From NCBI GenBank assembly GCA_903904605.1, contig CAIVDC010000073.1:1-64000 (forward strand): a DNA stretch of 64,000 bases, written 5' to 3'. Below, piece after piece: positions 1-9,280 of the stretch. Below the pieces are notes generated by a model that saw nothing but the letters and a program-made list of their open reading frames with translations, searched no databases and was not told the DNA's origin. Position numbers and translations under genes: made by a program. Position 1 is the first letter of the stretch. Each line of letters starts with the position of its first letter. The stretch comes from an uncultured Sterolibacterium sp. (GTDB taxonomy: Bacteria; Pseudomonadota; Gammaproteobacteria; Burkholderiales; Rhodocyclaceae).

Positions 1-141
1 GCGATGGCCGACCAGGCGGAGGTGCACCTGCGTCCGAACAAGCTGGTCAAGTACAGCACGGTGGCCATGGTCATGGCCTCGGCGCAGCGCCTGGGCGTGA
101 ACAAGATCGGCCTGGTCGGCAACGAGCAGTTCATCAATTGA
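1..141 (+). CDS. exbD: ExbD/TolR-family biopolymer transport protein, C-terminal end (partial)
   Basis: The reading frame is open from the first base to a TGA at 139-141 and encodes 46 residues. The text VHLRPNKLVKYSTVAMVMA followed by an alternating hydrophobic end (NKIGLVGNEQF) matches the periplasmic C-terminal part of ExbD/TolR proteins, where the small domain ends in a strand close to the stop. ExbD works with ExbB in the inner membrane to pass proton-motive force to TonB. The start and membrane helix lie outside the window. The gene is followed after 10 bases by a TPR protein, a common arrangement for TonB-system accessory genes. Confidence 0.75.
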   Translation, partial: AMADQAEVHLRPNKLVKYSTVAMVMASAQRLGVNKIGLVGNEQFIN

Positions 142-151
142 CGAAGCAGAA

Positions 152-1414
152 ATGATGCCAGACGCAGCGCTCCTCCTCCGCGGTCGTTTGGCCGCGATCC
201 CGGCCGCGCTTCTTATTGCTGTCGCAGCGGCCTTGTCGGCGGCAGCGCCGCCGGTTCACGCACAGGCGGAGACGGTCCGCCCCGAAGTCGGCAGGCCCCT
301 TCAGGCGGCGCAGGAGTTGCTGAAGGCGCAGAAGTACAAGGAGGCGCTGGCCAAGATCAAGGACGCCGACGCGATTCAAGGCAAGACGCCCTACGAGAGC
401 TTCATCGTCGAGCGCATGCGCGGGGCCGCCGCGGCGGGTGCGGGCGATACCGAGACGGCGATGAAATCGTTCGAGGCGGTGATCGGCAGCGGCCGCCTGC
501 CCGCTCCCGAGCAGCTGAAGCTGATCGAGGCGCTGGCCGGCACGGCCTACCGCGCCAGGGACTATACCCGAGCGCAGAGCTGGGCGCAGCGTTACCTGCG
601 CGAAGGTGGCACGGGCGGGAATATGCGCGCGCTGCTGGCGCAGGCCGACTACCTCGCCGGCGACTACGCAGGCGCAGCCAAGGAACTCGCCGTCGACATC
701 GCCGCTGTCGAAGCGGCCGGCAACGCGCCGGCCGAGGACAGGCTGCAGCTTTTGGCCAATTGCTATCTCAAGCTGAACGACAAGGTGGCTTACATCACGA
801 CGCTGGAGAAACTGGTCGCCTATCACCCGAAGAAGGAATACTGGGTTGACCTCCTGTCGAGGATCCAGAGGAAGCCGGGCTTCGCCAACCGCCTGACGCT
901 GGACGTGTATCGCCTGATGCTGGCAACGGGCAACCTGAAGGAGACCTCCGACTTCATGGAGATGGCGCAGCTGGCCTTGCAGGCGGGTCTGCCGGGCGAA
1001 GCCAGGAAGGTGGTGGACGACGGCTACGCCCTGGGGGTGCTGGGCAGCGGTGCCGACGCCGCCCGGCACAAGCGCCTCAGTGACATGGCAAACAAGCAGG
1101 CGGCCGAGGACCAGAAGGGCCTGGCCGCCTCGGAAAGGCAGGCCGGCGAAACCAGGGACGGCAATGCGCTGGTGGCGCTGGGTTACGCCTATGTCGCCAG
1201 CGGTCAGCTGGAAAAGGGCATTGCCCTGTTTGAGCAGGGCATCGCCAAGGGCGATCTGAAGCGGCCCGAGGACGCCAAGCTGCACCTCGGCATCGCCCTC
1301 CTCCAGGCCGGCAACAAGGCCAAGGCCCAGCGCCTGCTGCGGTCCGTGCAGGGCTCCGACGGCACCGCCGATATCGCGCGTCTGTGGCTGCTGCAGGGCG
1401 GCCGCAGTCTTTAG
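152..1414 (+). CDS. exported tetratricopeptide-repeat protein
   Basis: The protein has 420 residues with a hydrophobic N-terminal segment (about residues 15-38, ending AAPPVHAQA) that looks like a cleavable signal peptide. The rest is alpha-helical with TPR-like repeats, for example around residues 50-65 (AAQELLKAQKYKEALAKI), 95-110, 140-175 and near the C-terminus (residues 335-400: ALVALGYAYVASGQLEKGI and ALLQAGNKAKAQRLL). It lies directly downstream of an ExbD gene and was probably transcribed with it. TPR proteins beside ExbB/ExbD genes are thought to act in the periplasm of TonB systems; the precise partner cannot be read from sequence. Confidence 0.7.
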   Translation: MMPDAALLLRGRLAAIPAALLIAVAAALSAAAPPVHAQAETVRPEVGRPLQAAQELLKAQKYKEALAKIKDADAIQGKTPYESFIVERMRGAAAAGAGDTETAMKSFEAVIGSGRLPAPEQLKLIEALAGTAYRARDYTRAQSWAQRYLREGGTGGNMRALLAQADYLAGDYAGAAKELAVDIAAVEAAGNAPAEDRLQLLANCYLKLNDKVAYITTLEKLVAYHPKKEYWVDLLSRIQRKPGFANRLTLDVYRLMLATGNLKETSDFMEMAQLALQAGLPGEARKVVDDGYALGVLGSGADAARHKRLSDMANKQAAEDQKGLAASERQAGETRDGNALVALGYAYVASGQLEKGIALFEQGIAKGDLKRPEDAKLHLGIALLQAGNKAKAQRLLRSVQGSDGTADIARLWLLQGGRSL

Positions 1415-1431
1415 ACGAGGAGAATCGCCGG

Positions 1432-2496
1432 ATGAATCCATTAACGAGCTGGTTGGGCAAGATTGCCAGGCTGCTGGTCGCGCTGATCGGCGCTGCTGCG
1501 GCGATCTCGGGCTTCGCACAGAGCGCGGCGGAGAGCCATCGCCCCGCAGGGGAACGAAGGGCCGTGCCGGCCCCACCCTATGTGTCGCCAGAGACGCCAC
1601 AAGGGACCGGTCCCTATCCGGCGATCATGGTGGCCGACCCAACCCTGCCCACGCATACCCTCTACCGGCCGAAGGACATTGCCGCGATCGGCAAGGAGAA
1701 GCTTCCCGTCGTCGCCTTCGCCAATGGCGCATGCATCAACTTCGGCAACAGCTTTCGCTACTTTCTCAGCGAGATCGCGTCGCATGGCTTTCTGGCGATT
1801 GCGACTGGCCCGATCGGCCCGAGAGAGGCCGAATTCTCGATCGTCGGCTTTGGCCAGCCAGCGGCCGGATCTCCCGCCGCAAGCCTGGCCGCGGCCGGAA
1901 AGTTGGTCAGCGCAACGCCGGCCAGCGGCCCCGGGCCAGCCTATACCACCGCAAAGCAGTTGATCGATGCCATCGATTGGGCGGAAAAGGAAAATGCCCG
2001 GCAAGGCAGTGCCTATTTCGGCAAGCTCGACACCGCCCGGATTGCCGTGATGGGAATGTCCTGCGGCGGGCTGCAGGCCATCGATGCCGCTCACGACGCC
2101 CGGGTGAAGACTCTGGGAGTCTGGAACAGCGGTGCCTACACGGACGACAGGCGGGCCATGGAGATCGCCGCCGCCAAGGCGACCAAGGCCGGACTCAAGG
2201 CACTGCGCATACCGACAATCTACGTGACGGGGGATCTTTCGGATATCGCATTTGCCAATACCGAGGACGATTTTTCCCGGATCGACGCGGTTCCGCTGTT
2301 CCGCGCCTGGCGCGAACACACCGGCCATGGCGGCACCTACCGAGAACTCAACGGCGGGGCGTTCGGCAAGGTCGCCGTCGCCTGGCTGCGCTGGCAACTC
2401 AAGGGCGATATGAGCGCCGCAAGCATGTTCACCGGCGCCGACTGCGGCATCTGCAAACAGCCGGAGTGGCACGTGAAGAAAAAGAACATCGAATAA
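1432..2496 (+). CDS. exported alpha/beta hydrolase-fold protein
   Basis: The ATG at 1432 was chosen because GAGGAG lies at 1417-1422; the frame is open further upstream but overlaps the previous gene. The product has 354 residues with an N-terminal hydrophobic stretch (residues 10-30, ending GFAQ) typical of export. A strand-turn-strand LPVVAFANGACINFG near residue 91 suggests the oxyanion region, and GMSCGG at 208-213 is a nucleophile elbow with Ser210. The C-terminal half carries a possible acid (YVTGDLSDIAF) and His (EHTGHGGTY). The fold resembles the PHB-depolymerase/dienelactone-hydrolase group. The substrate is unknown; with the next gene it forms a pair of secreted hydrolases. Confidence 0.65.
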   Translation: MNPLTSWLGKIARLLVALIGAAAAISGFAQSAAESHRPAGERRAVPAPPYVSPETPQGTGPYPAIMVADPTLPTHTLYRPKDIAAIGKEKLPVVAFANGACINFGNSFRYFLSEIASHGFLAIATGPIGPREAEFSIVGFGQPAAGSPAASLAAAGKLVSATPASGPGPAYTTAKQLIDAIDWAEKENARQGSAYFGKLDTARIAVMGMSCGGLQAIDAAHDARVKTLGVWNSGAYTDDRRAMEIAAAKATKAGLKALRIPTIYVTGDLSDIAFANTEDDFSRIDAVPLFRAWREHTGHGGTYRELNGGAFGKVAVAWLRWQLKGDMSAASMFTGADCGICKQPEWHVKKKNIE

Positions 2497-2557
2497 GCTC
2501 ATGCACCGACCTCGATTGCCGCCGGAAGAGCCAACCTGTCGAGACTGAGGAGCGAAA

Positions 2558-4357
2558 ATGTCACCGCTTGTTACCCGCCCGATCATTGCCCTGTTCTGCC
2601 TCATGCTTGCGTCGGCTGCCGGCGCGGAGTCTGCTGCTGTCGGGGCGAACAAGCCGCCGGTCCCGGAGCGCGTCTATTCCGAGGCTGTGCGCGAATCGCT
2701 CTACGTGCCGGCGCGCGATGGAACCAAGCTGGCAATCAATATCTATCGTCCGGCGGTCCAGGGCAAGGCATCGGCGGCACCCTATCCGGTTGTCTTCGCG
2801 TTTACTCCGTATCGCGCACGCTTTCGCGCAGCCAATGGCTCGGTTGTCGAGACGGGACTGTCGGAGCGGCTTGCACTCAAGGGACTCACGGATTACGGCT
2901 ATGTCGTCGCCGTTGCCGATATTCGCGGCAAGGGGGCGTCGTTCGGCGCGCGACGGGGCTTTCAGGACCGGACCGAGGCGCAGGACGGGCGCGACCTGAT
3001 CGAGTGGCTGGCCCGGCAGACGTGGTCAACGGGTAAAGTCGGCATGATCGGTTGCTCTTATCTGGGTGGATCGACGCTGCAAGTGGCAACCACTGCGCCG
3101 CCTTCCTTAAAGGCCATCTTTGTCGGCGCGACCGATCTGGACAAGTATGCCTTTGTCCGCCGTGGCGGGATCACCGCCCAGTTCAACACGCGGCCCGACG
3201 AACCGCTGTCGGACGACCTGATGAGCATTCCGGTTGATGCTGACCACGACGGCACGATGTTACGTGCGGCCGTGGCTGAGCACGCCCGGAATACGCCCAT
3301 GGCGCCGCTTTGGTATGGCATGCCCTATCGCGACAGCGTATCCGAATTGACGGGCAACCGCTTCTGGGAAGAGGCGGGCCCCTACACCTACCTGGACGCA
3401 CTCAAGAAATCGGGAATTGCCACCTACTTCTGGGGCAACTGGCGCGATGAGCCGACCGAGCAAGTGCTCCAGGCCGCGGCCACCATCGGCGGGAAACTCC
3501 TGGTCGGTCCCGGCAGCCATTGCGTCCCTCCACCCGGGTTCGATTTTGCCGGCGAGGTCCGCCGCTATTTCGATAGATACCTGAAAGGCATCGACAATGG
3601 CATAGATCGCGAGCCGCGCTATACATACTGGATCGACAATGAAGCCGCGGGCCGGGCGTGGGTGCGCAGCAACACCTTGCCGGGGGTGGGCGTCGCCAGT
3701 ACCGCTTGGTATCTCTCCGGGGTCAAGAGTGGCAGCGCACGGTCGGTGAACGACGGCACGCTGAGCGACCGCCTGCCGCGAAACGGGGCCGACAGCTTTA
3801 CCGTGAACTATGACGTCGGTCCGCTCGAGGCTTTCGCATTCTGGGTCGAGCCGATGGACGACAAGGGGCTGAGCTACACCAGCCCCGCGCTGACATCCGA
3901 TACCACGATGATAGGCTCGCCGATAATTCACCTGACCCTGGCCGTCGACCGCAGCGACGCCAACGTCTTCGCTTACCTGGAGGATGTCGCGCCTGACGGC
4001 AAGGCTTCCGTCGTATCTTTCGGCCGGCTCGCGGCTTCGCTCAGGAAGATCTCGAAGGCCCCCTACGACACCCTGGGTGTGCCCTGGCATTCGGGCCGTT
4101 CTACCGATGTTGTCCCGCTCGTCCCGGGGCAGCCGGTGCAACTCGGCTTCGGGCTGACGCCGAGTGCCCGGGTCTTCAAGGCCGGGCACCGCCTCCGCGT
4201 CACCGTCACGGGCGCCGATCCGCGTCAGCGCAACCTGCAGCAGATCCGCCAGGACCCGCCGCCGAAGTTCACCCTTGCGCTGGGCGGAGCGAAGCCGTCA
4301 CTGATCGAGTTGCCGCTGCTGCCGCCGGGAACTCTGCCGAGTTCGGCCGCCGACTAG
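2558..4357 (+). CDS. CocE/NonD-family serine hydrolase (X-Pro dipeptidyl-peptidase fold), exported
   Basis: The product has 599 residues. A signal peptide spans residues 1-23. The N-terminal hydrolase domain contains RDGTKLAINIYRP (residues 53-65), the nucleophile elbow GCSYLGG with Ser167, Asp297 in NWRDEPTEQ and His321 in PGSHCVPP, which together fit the Ser-Asp-His triad of the S15/CocE family. The C-terminal part from about residue 380 is a beta-rich jelly-roll domain (GLSYTSPALTSD, VFAYLEDVAPDG, FKAGHRLRVTVTGADPR), as in cocaine esterase. Members cleave esters or amides, including acylated amino acids. It is preceded by GAGGAG (2549-2554) and follows another secreted hydrolase by 61 bases. 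The real substrate is unknown. Confidence 0.85.
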   Translation: MSPLVTRPIIALFCLMLASAAGAESAAVGANKPPVPERVYSEAVRESLYVPARDGTKLAINIYRPAVQGKASAAPYPVVFAFTPYRARFRAANGSVVETGLSERLALKGLTDYGYVVAVADIRGKGASFGARRGFQDRTEAQDGRDLIEWLARQTWSTGKVGMIGCSYLGGSTLQVATTAPPSLKAIFVGATDLDKYAFVRRGGITAQFNTRPDEPLSDDLMSIPVDADHDGTMLRAAVAEHARNTPMAPLWYGMPYRDSVSELTGNRFWEEAGPYTYLDALKKSGIATYFWGNWRDEPTEQVLQAAATIGGKLLVGPGSHCVPPPGFDFAGEVRRYFDRYLKGIDNGIDREPRYTYWIDNEAAGRAWVRSNTLPGVGVASTAWYLSGVKSGSARSVNDGTLSDRLPRNGADSFTVNYDVGPLEAFAFWVEPMDDKGLSYTSPALTSDTTMIGSPIIHLTLAVDRSDANVFAYLEDVAPDGKASVVSFGRLAASLRKISKAPYDTLGVPWHSGRSTDVVPLVPGQPVQLGFGLTPSARVFKAGHRLRVTVTGADPRQRNLQQIRQDPPPKFTLALGGAKPSLIELPLLPPGTLPSSAAD

Positions 4358-4360
4358 ACA

Positions 4361-5530
4361 CTAGACCACGCCGTCCTGGCGCAGCTTCTCGATCTGCAGC
4401 GCATCGTAACCGGCAAGAAGCAGCGCCTCTTCGGTGAACTCGCCCAGCGCCGGTACCGGGCCGCCCAGCCTGGGCGAGTCATGCTCGAACACTACGCCCG
4501 CGCCGACGACATCGAGCGGCTGTCCGCCCTGCGGCAAGCCGGTGGTTTCAAGGAGATGGCGGCCACGCACCTGCGGCCAGGCGGCGGCCTCGGCCAGCGT
4601 GCAGATCGGACTCGCGGGAACGCCCCGTCGCGCCAATTCGCCGGCCCATTCTTCGGCCGTCCTGCTCGCCAGGCGGCGTTCGATCTCCGCTATCATCGCC
4701 TCCCCGTTTGCCTGCATCGCGCGGTTGTCCGCAAAGCGCGGATCAGCCAGCAGTTCGGGGGCGTCGAGCACTTCGCACAGGGCTTCGAACCACTTCGGCC
4801 AGACGAAACTGATGAACAGGCGCCTATCCTTGGCCATGAAGCGGGCGGAGTTGGCGCGCCTGGTCATCGACACCGGAACCTTGCCGGCCATCGCGTCCAC
4901 AATCGCCGCCGAGTTCAAGACCCAGGCGGCGTCGAACATCGAGACGTCCAGCCGCTGCCCTTGCTGCGTCTTCTGCCGCTGCAGGATCGCGGCCATGATC
5001 GATGCGTAAGCCATGTATCCGGCGAAGGGGTCGAGCATCGACAAGCCCAGCGTCCGGGGGTCCTGCTGTTCTTCCACATAGAGCGAGGAAACGCCCGACA
5101 TCGCCTGTACCGACCATTCGATTGCCGGACGGTCCCTCAGGTCTCCCGACTGACCGTAACCGCTGATCGAGCAATAGATCAGCCTGGGGTTGAGGCCTTT
5201 GAGTTTGTCCCAGTCGAGGCCGAGCTCCGCAGCAACGCCCGGCCGGAAGTTTTCGATTGCAACGTCCGTGCCGGCGATCAGCCGGTACAAGACCTCGCGC
5301 CCCGCGGGCTTCTTCAGGTCAAGCGTGATCGAGCGTTTGCCGGCGTTGGCCTGGGCAAAGACGGTCGGGCTGTAGGCGCGGAATTCGTCGCCCTTTCCCG
5401 GGGGCTCGATCTTGAGAACCTCGGCTCCCATCAGCGCCAGATGATACGTCGCGAATGGGCCGGAAAGGGCGTGCGTCAGATCGATGATCTTGATGCCCGC
5501 CAGCGGGCGTCTGTCGGCTGCATCACTCAT
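4361..5530 (-). CDS. type III (CaiB/BaiF) CoA-transferase
   Basis: The product has 389 residues, the usual family length. The N-terminus LAGIKIIDLTHALSGPFAT and LMGAEVLKIEPPGKGDEFR is the classic CaiB/BaiF opening. NAGKRSITLDLKKPAGREV and IYCSISGYGQSGDLRDRPA are the other family signatures, and the Asp in LSMLDPFAGYMAY is at the position of the catalytic aspartate that forms the acyl anhydride. The enzyme moves CoA between carboxylic acids. It is the last gene of a minus-strand operon that also has a second CoA-transferase, an MFS transporter and two 2-hydroxyacyl-CoA dehydratase-like subunits, so it may activate the imported acid. It ends three bases from the convergent hydrolase gene. Confidence 0.92.
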   Translation of the reverse strand: MSDAADRRPLAGIKIIDLTHALSGPFATYHLALMGAEVLKIEPPGKGDEFRAYSPTVFAQANAGKRSITLDLKKPAGREVLYRLIAGTDVAIENFRPGVAAELGLDWDKLKGLNPRLIYCSISGYGQSGDLRDRPAIEWSVQAMSGVSSLYVEEQQDPRTLGLSMLDPFAGYMAYASIMAAILQRQKTQQGQRLDVSMFDAAWVLNSAAIVDAMAGKVPVSMTRRANSARFMAKDRRLFISFVWPKWFEALCEVLDAPELLADPRFADNRAMQANGEAMIAEIERRLASRTAEEWAGELARRGVPASPICTLAEAAAWPQVRGRHLLETTGLPQGGQPLDVVGAGVVFEHDSPRLGGPVPALGEFTEEALLLAGYDALQIEKLRQDGVV

Positions 5531-5587
5531 TTGCGCTGACCTTCAAGGTACCGAACAGGCATCGGCCAAGAGCCGCCGAGGCGCGCT

Positions 5588-6823
5588 TCACGCCGCCTGC
5601 GCCATGAAGCGCGCGCTTTGCCGGTCGGAATAGTTTTTCAAGAAAAGGATGAGGAGCATCGACGCCACCGCCGCGCCGCTCAATGCGTACCAGCCTGCGA
5701 TGAATCCCCCCGACCAGTCTCGCAGCCAGCCCAGCACCTGCGGCCCCAGATAGCCGAATAATCCGCCCCCCAGTGCGGTAATACCCATGAGGGGACCCAC
5801 ATCGCGTCCGCGCATCAGTTCCGCAATGGTCGGATACAGTTGATGCGTGGCCGCGAGGCCCAGCGAAATCAACGAGATCGTTCCGATCTGGAATACGAGC
5901 AGGGTCTTCGATGTCAGCGCCAGACTGGCTGGAATCATCAAGGCAACCATCAGTGCCAGAACCAGCCAGCGGTTGAGGCGATCGGAAAGATAGCCGGAAA
6001 GCGGGTTTACGACGATTGCAACGATATAGGAGACGCTGATCAGATAACCCGCATCCGTTGCGCTGACGTGGAATTCTGCCTTGAGCGCGGAGGGCACGAA
6101 GAATGTGGCCGCGAAGCCGCCGACATTGGTCAGCCCCAACAGCGGTATGGTCCACACGATCGGTATTTTGAACGCCGAGACCGTGGTTTGCGACTTGCCG
6201 CCGTTTGGCACTGCCGGGCCGAACACCTCCGGCCTTTGTCTGTAGAACAGCCAGAAGATCGCCAGCCCGAGTACGGCGACGGCGGAAAAGGCTTCGATGC
6301 CGTGGCGCCAGCCCAGAGCGTCCCCGATCTTGGCGCAGAAGGGAGCACCCACAACGGAGGCAAGCGCCGACATCGCTCCCAGGATGCCCATCGCGCGTCC
6401 TTTCAGATTTGGCGGCGCGGTGAGCGCGATGGCGACCATCACGCAGATAAAGGCCAGCCGGTAGCCGAATATCCAGACGACGCGGGCACCCAGCGCCTGC
6501 CCATAACTCCCAGCCTGGCTCAGGAAGAACAAGCCGACCGCCAGGATCAGCAAGCCGACCGAGAGGACCTTCTTCTCGCCGAATTTCTTGGCCAGGAAAC
6601 CCGCCGGAACGCTCATCACCAATGCCACCAATCCATAGACTCCGGTAAAGGTCCCCAGTTGGGAGAAACTCATCTGGAAGTCCTTCTGGATGCTGGGCAG
6701 GAGCGGAGAAAATCCCAGACTGGACATCTGCATCGACATCATGGCGATAATGACCGCGATATAGGGAACGATCCAGCCCGAATCGAGCTTGCTTGCGCCT
6801 GGCACTGCCGCGTTAGCCATCAT
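5588..6823 (-). CDS. major facilitator superfamily transporter
   Basis: The product has 411 residues and about twelve hydrophobic segments. The motif between the second and third helices (GFLAKKFGEKKVLSVG) is a variant of the MFS signature. A second copy at the start of the C-terminal half (GYLSDRLNRWLVL) follows the symmetry of the family. ATG at 6823 is preceded by GGAGA. It lies between two CoA-transferase genes in one operon, so its likely cargo is the organic acid handled by those enzymes, probably by proton symport; this is inference. No closer subfamily can be named. Confidence 0.88.
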   Translation of the reverse strand: MMANAAVPGASKLDSGWIVPYIAVIIAMMSMQMSSLGFSPLLPSIQKDFQMSFSQLGTFTGVYGLVALVMSVPAGFLAKKFGEKKVLSVGLLILAVGLFFLSQAGSYGQALGARVVWIFGYRLAFICVMVAIALTAPPNLKGRAMGILGAMSALASVVGAPFCAKIGDALGWRHGIEAFSAVAVLGLAIFWLFYRQRPEVFGPAVPNGGKSQTTVSAFKIPIVWTIPLLGLTNVGGFAATFFVPSALKAEFHVSATDAGYLISVSYIVAIVVNPLSGYLSDRLNRWLVLALMVALMIPASLALTSKTLLVFQIGTISLISLGLAATHQLYPTIAELMRGRDVGPLMGITALGGGLFGYLGPQVLGWLRDWSGGFIAGWYALSGAAVASMLLILFLKNYSDRQSARFMAQAA

Positions 6824-6849
6824 GCATTGTCTCCTCTACTGCGTCATGC

Positions 6850-8103
6850 TCAGATTACGGCATCCCTCTTCAGGGCGGATATTTCATCGCTGCTGTACCC
6901 CAATAGTTCGCCATACACGTAATCGTTGTGTTCGCCCAGATCGGGAGCCGGCCGGTCAAATCCGGTAAAGGATGCGGACATCAGAATGGGCATGCCTCCT
7001 CCGTACAGCTGATCGACCTGGCCGTACTTCGGATGCTCGATCAATTCTGTTTCGCCGCGAGCCAGCAGGCGCGGATCGCGCACTCCTTCAGCCGGGCTGC
7101 GGACCTCCCCGGAGGGTATGCCTTCCATTTCCAGGATAGTCACCGCTTCGCTGGTGGTAATCGTTCTTGTCCAGCTCTCAACGAGCCCATGAAGTTCCTT
7201 GTTGTTCTTTACGCAGCCGTCCCGGCTGCTAAAGCGCGGGTCCTCGTGCAGGTCGGGCATGCCCATCACCTGAAACAGCGCGCGTGCCATGTTTTCTCTC
7301 GGCGCGCAAATGGCGATGAATCCATCCCGGGTTGGGAAGATTCCAAAGGGCGCAAGCCGGGGCAAGGTATTTCCCGTTCGTATTTCCTGCCCCGAGCGCT
7401 CGATCGCTTCGAAGGGCTCGCAGGCCAGCATCGACGTCAGGGCCCCGAGCAGGGAAACATCGACATGCTGTCCAAGGCCGGTACGTTGCGCCTGCATGAG
7501 CGCCGCAAGAGTGCCGACGACGGCAAACAGCGGCGCCGAAAGATCGCCGACCGGAACTCCCACCCGAACCGGAGGATCGCCGGGTTCCCCGGACGTCATC
7601 ATGAGTCCGCTAAGTGCCTGAACGATCGTGTCCATCGCCTTGTTCTGGCCGCTGACCATGTCCGCTCCGAAGCCGCTGATCGAGGTGTAGACGATGCGCG
7701 GATTGAGCGCCGATGCGACCGAATAGCCAATCCCCAGGCGATCCGCAGTTCCGGCGCTGTAGTTCTCCACAACCACATCGGCATGCTGCACGAGATCGGA
7801 GAACACCTTCCCGGCCTGCGCATTCTTCATGTTGAGCGTAATGCTCAACTTGTTACGCCCCCGTTCTGCCATGGCGACGGACATGTCATCGTCGTGCCTC
7901 CGCATCATGGTTACGCCTTCCTTGCCCAGATAAGGAGAGTTGCTCCGCGCCGAGTCGGGCGCCAGCGGATTTTCGACCTTGATGATCCGGGCACCGAGAC
8001 CTGCAAGCAGCAGGGTGGCATAAGGGCCCGCCAAAGCAGTCGTAAAATCGATGACGGTATAGCCATCTAGGGGACGCGGAAGATTTCCGGTATTGCTTTT
8101 CAT
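6850..8103 (-). CDS. type III (CaiB/BaiF) CoA-transferase, second copy
   Basis: The product has 417 residues. It opens with LDGYTVIDFTTALAGPYATL and GLGARIIKVENPLAPDSAR, has RGRNKLSITLNMKNAQAGK and VYTSISGFGADMVSGQ, and carries the putative catalytic Asp in VGVPVGDLSAPLFAV. It is clearly different from the copy at 4361-5530, so the two are likely to use different substrates or work on the two directions of a CoA cycle. The start at 8103 has GAGGAC upstream. In the Clostridium phenyllactate system a CaiB-type transferase (FldA) loads the substrate for the FldBC dehydratase; the two dehydratase-like genes upstream make a similar role plausible here. Confidence 0.92.
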   Translation of the reverse strand: MKSNTGNLPRPLDGYTVIDFTTALAGPYATLLLAGLGARIIKVENPLAPDSARSNSPYLGKEGVTMMRRHDDDMSVAMAERGRNKLSITLNMKNAQAGKVFSDLVQHADVVVENYSAGTADRLGIGYSVASALNPRIVYTSISGFGADMVSGQNKAMDTIVQALSGLMMTSGEPGDPPVRVGVPVGDLSAPLFAVVGTLAALMQAQRTGLGQHVDVSLLGALTSMLACEPFEAIERSGQEIRTGNTLPRLAPFGIFPTRDGFIAICAPRENMARALFQVMGMPDLHEDPRFSSRDGCVKNNKELHGLVESWTRTITTSEAVTILEMEGIPSGEVRSPAEGVRDPRLLARGETELIEHPKYGQVDQLYGGGMPILMSASFTGFDRPAPDLGEHNDYVYGELLGYSSDEISALKRDAVI

Positions 8104-8146
8104 GGGACAGTCCTCGCCAGGTATGCAATGCCATCAGGATCGTAGT

Positions 8147-9280
8147 TCATGCCCCGCTCACCACGACGCAGTCGCCGACCCAGTCGAGTCGAACCGATAG
8201 GCCTGCGGCGGCGCTGATCTTGGCAACATAGTCGCCCACTTGCTGGCCTCCGTTGCTTGCCGAGAGAGGCTGCGGACAGGCCGACTGATCGATATAGCAG
8301 GGGATGAAGCCTGCCTCCACCGAGCCATCCGGGCCTAGGACGCAGCGTGCAATGATGGTGTTGCGGCTTTCCGGATGAAACGGGTAGGTAGGCATGGTCG
8401 GGTCCGGCGCGAAACCGAACAGCCTTTCCCGCCTCAGTGCCCAGGCCACACGCTCGGGACTATCGTTCTCCGTCGCCGACAAGGCCCGCGTCACGCTGAC
8501 AAAATTGCCAAGGCCGTGATAGATCGGCTTGCCGCGGTACATCTCGATACCGCGCATGATGTGCGCGTGATGGCCGATGACGACGTCGGCGCCGGCATCG
8601 ACCGCCTCCTGGGCGACTTGCCGCTCGTACATCTCTATCCGCGCAGGCGTATGGCCGGTGCCCTTATGCAGCGCCACCACCGCGAACTCGCAGTTCGAGC
8701 GCAGCGCGCGGATTTCGTCGCACATGGCGTTGAGGCTGTCCGGCGCCGCGAAAGTGTATATCGTCGGCGGGCCTCCCGGCGAGGCATAGTCGAGCTCGTA
8801 GTGTGTCAATACCTTCACGTAGGCACAGCCGGCCTTGTTCGAGGTGGCCCAGGACTCGCGCGGGCCGACGCAGTTGTAGCTGAGCACGCCGACACGAATC
8901 CCCTTTCTTTCGAGGATGGCGGGGGCCTTGGCGCCTGCCAGATTGCTCCCGGCGCCGGTCGTGGCAATGCCTAGCTCGTGCAGTTTCGAAATCGTGTCTT
9001 CTACGCCTGCCGTACCCGAGTCGAAGATGTGGTTGCCGGCGAGCGTTGCCACGTTGAAGCCGGCATTGCGCAGGGCGTCCAGATTCCTCGGGTCTGCCGG
9101 AGGAGCGGGTATGTCCGTACTGACCTCAAGCCCTCGCGATGTATGCGGAACCTCGACGTGACCGACGACGAAATCGCCACCGGCCAGCGCTGCGCGACTC
9201 GGCTCGAAGAACGAGTCGGCATCGGGCTCGTCGAGGATGATGTCTCCGACCATCAGGAGCGTGACAGGCCCTGCACTCAT
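8147..9280 (-). CDS. CapA-family protein (poly-gamma-glutamate synthesis-type metallophosphatase fold)
   Basis: The product has 377 residues. VTLLMVGDIILDEPD at the N-terminus, VATLAGNHIFDSG, VVALHKGTGHTP and VVIGHHAHIMRGIEMYRGKPIYHGLGNF are the signatures of the PGA_cap/CapA calcineurin-like fold, with Asp, Asn-His and His-x-His metal-ligand candidates. No signal peptide is seen, so it is predicted to be cytoplasmic, unlike many CapA proteins. Its ATG overlaps the stop of the upstream dehydratase gene (ATGA at 9277-9280), so it is translationally coupled to it. The role of a CapA protein in a CoA-thioester operon is not established; it might hydrolyse a phosphate or amide intermediate. Confidence 0.85.
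   Translation of the reverse strand: MSAGPVTLLMVGDIILDEPDADSFFEPSRAALAGGDFVVGHVEVPHTSRGLEVSTDIPAPPADPRNLDALRNAGFNVATLAGNHIFDSGTAGVEDTISKLHELGIATTGAGSNLAGAKAPAILERKGIRVGVLSYNCVGPRESWATSNKAGCAYVKVLTHYELDYASPGGPPTIYTFAAPDSLNAMCDEIRALRSNCEFAVVALHKGTGHTPARIEMYERQVAQEAVDAGADVVIGHHAHIMRGIEMYRGKPIYHGLGNFVSVTRALSATENDSPERVAWALRRERLFGFAPDPTMPTYPFHPESRNTIIARCVLGPDGSVEAGFIPCYIDQSACPQPLSASNGGQQVGDYVAKISAAAGLSVRLDWVGDCVVVSGA

Noticed and set aside
1441-2652. 403-codon minus-strand frame under the hydrolase gene
   Set aside because: No recognisable domain, and the plus-strand gene has a signal peptide, nucleophile elbow and ribosome site.
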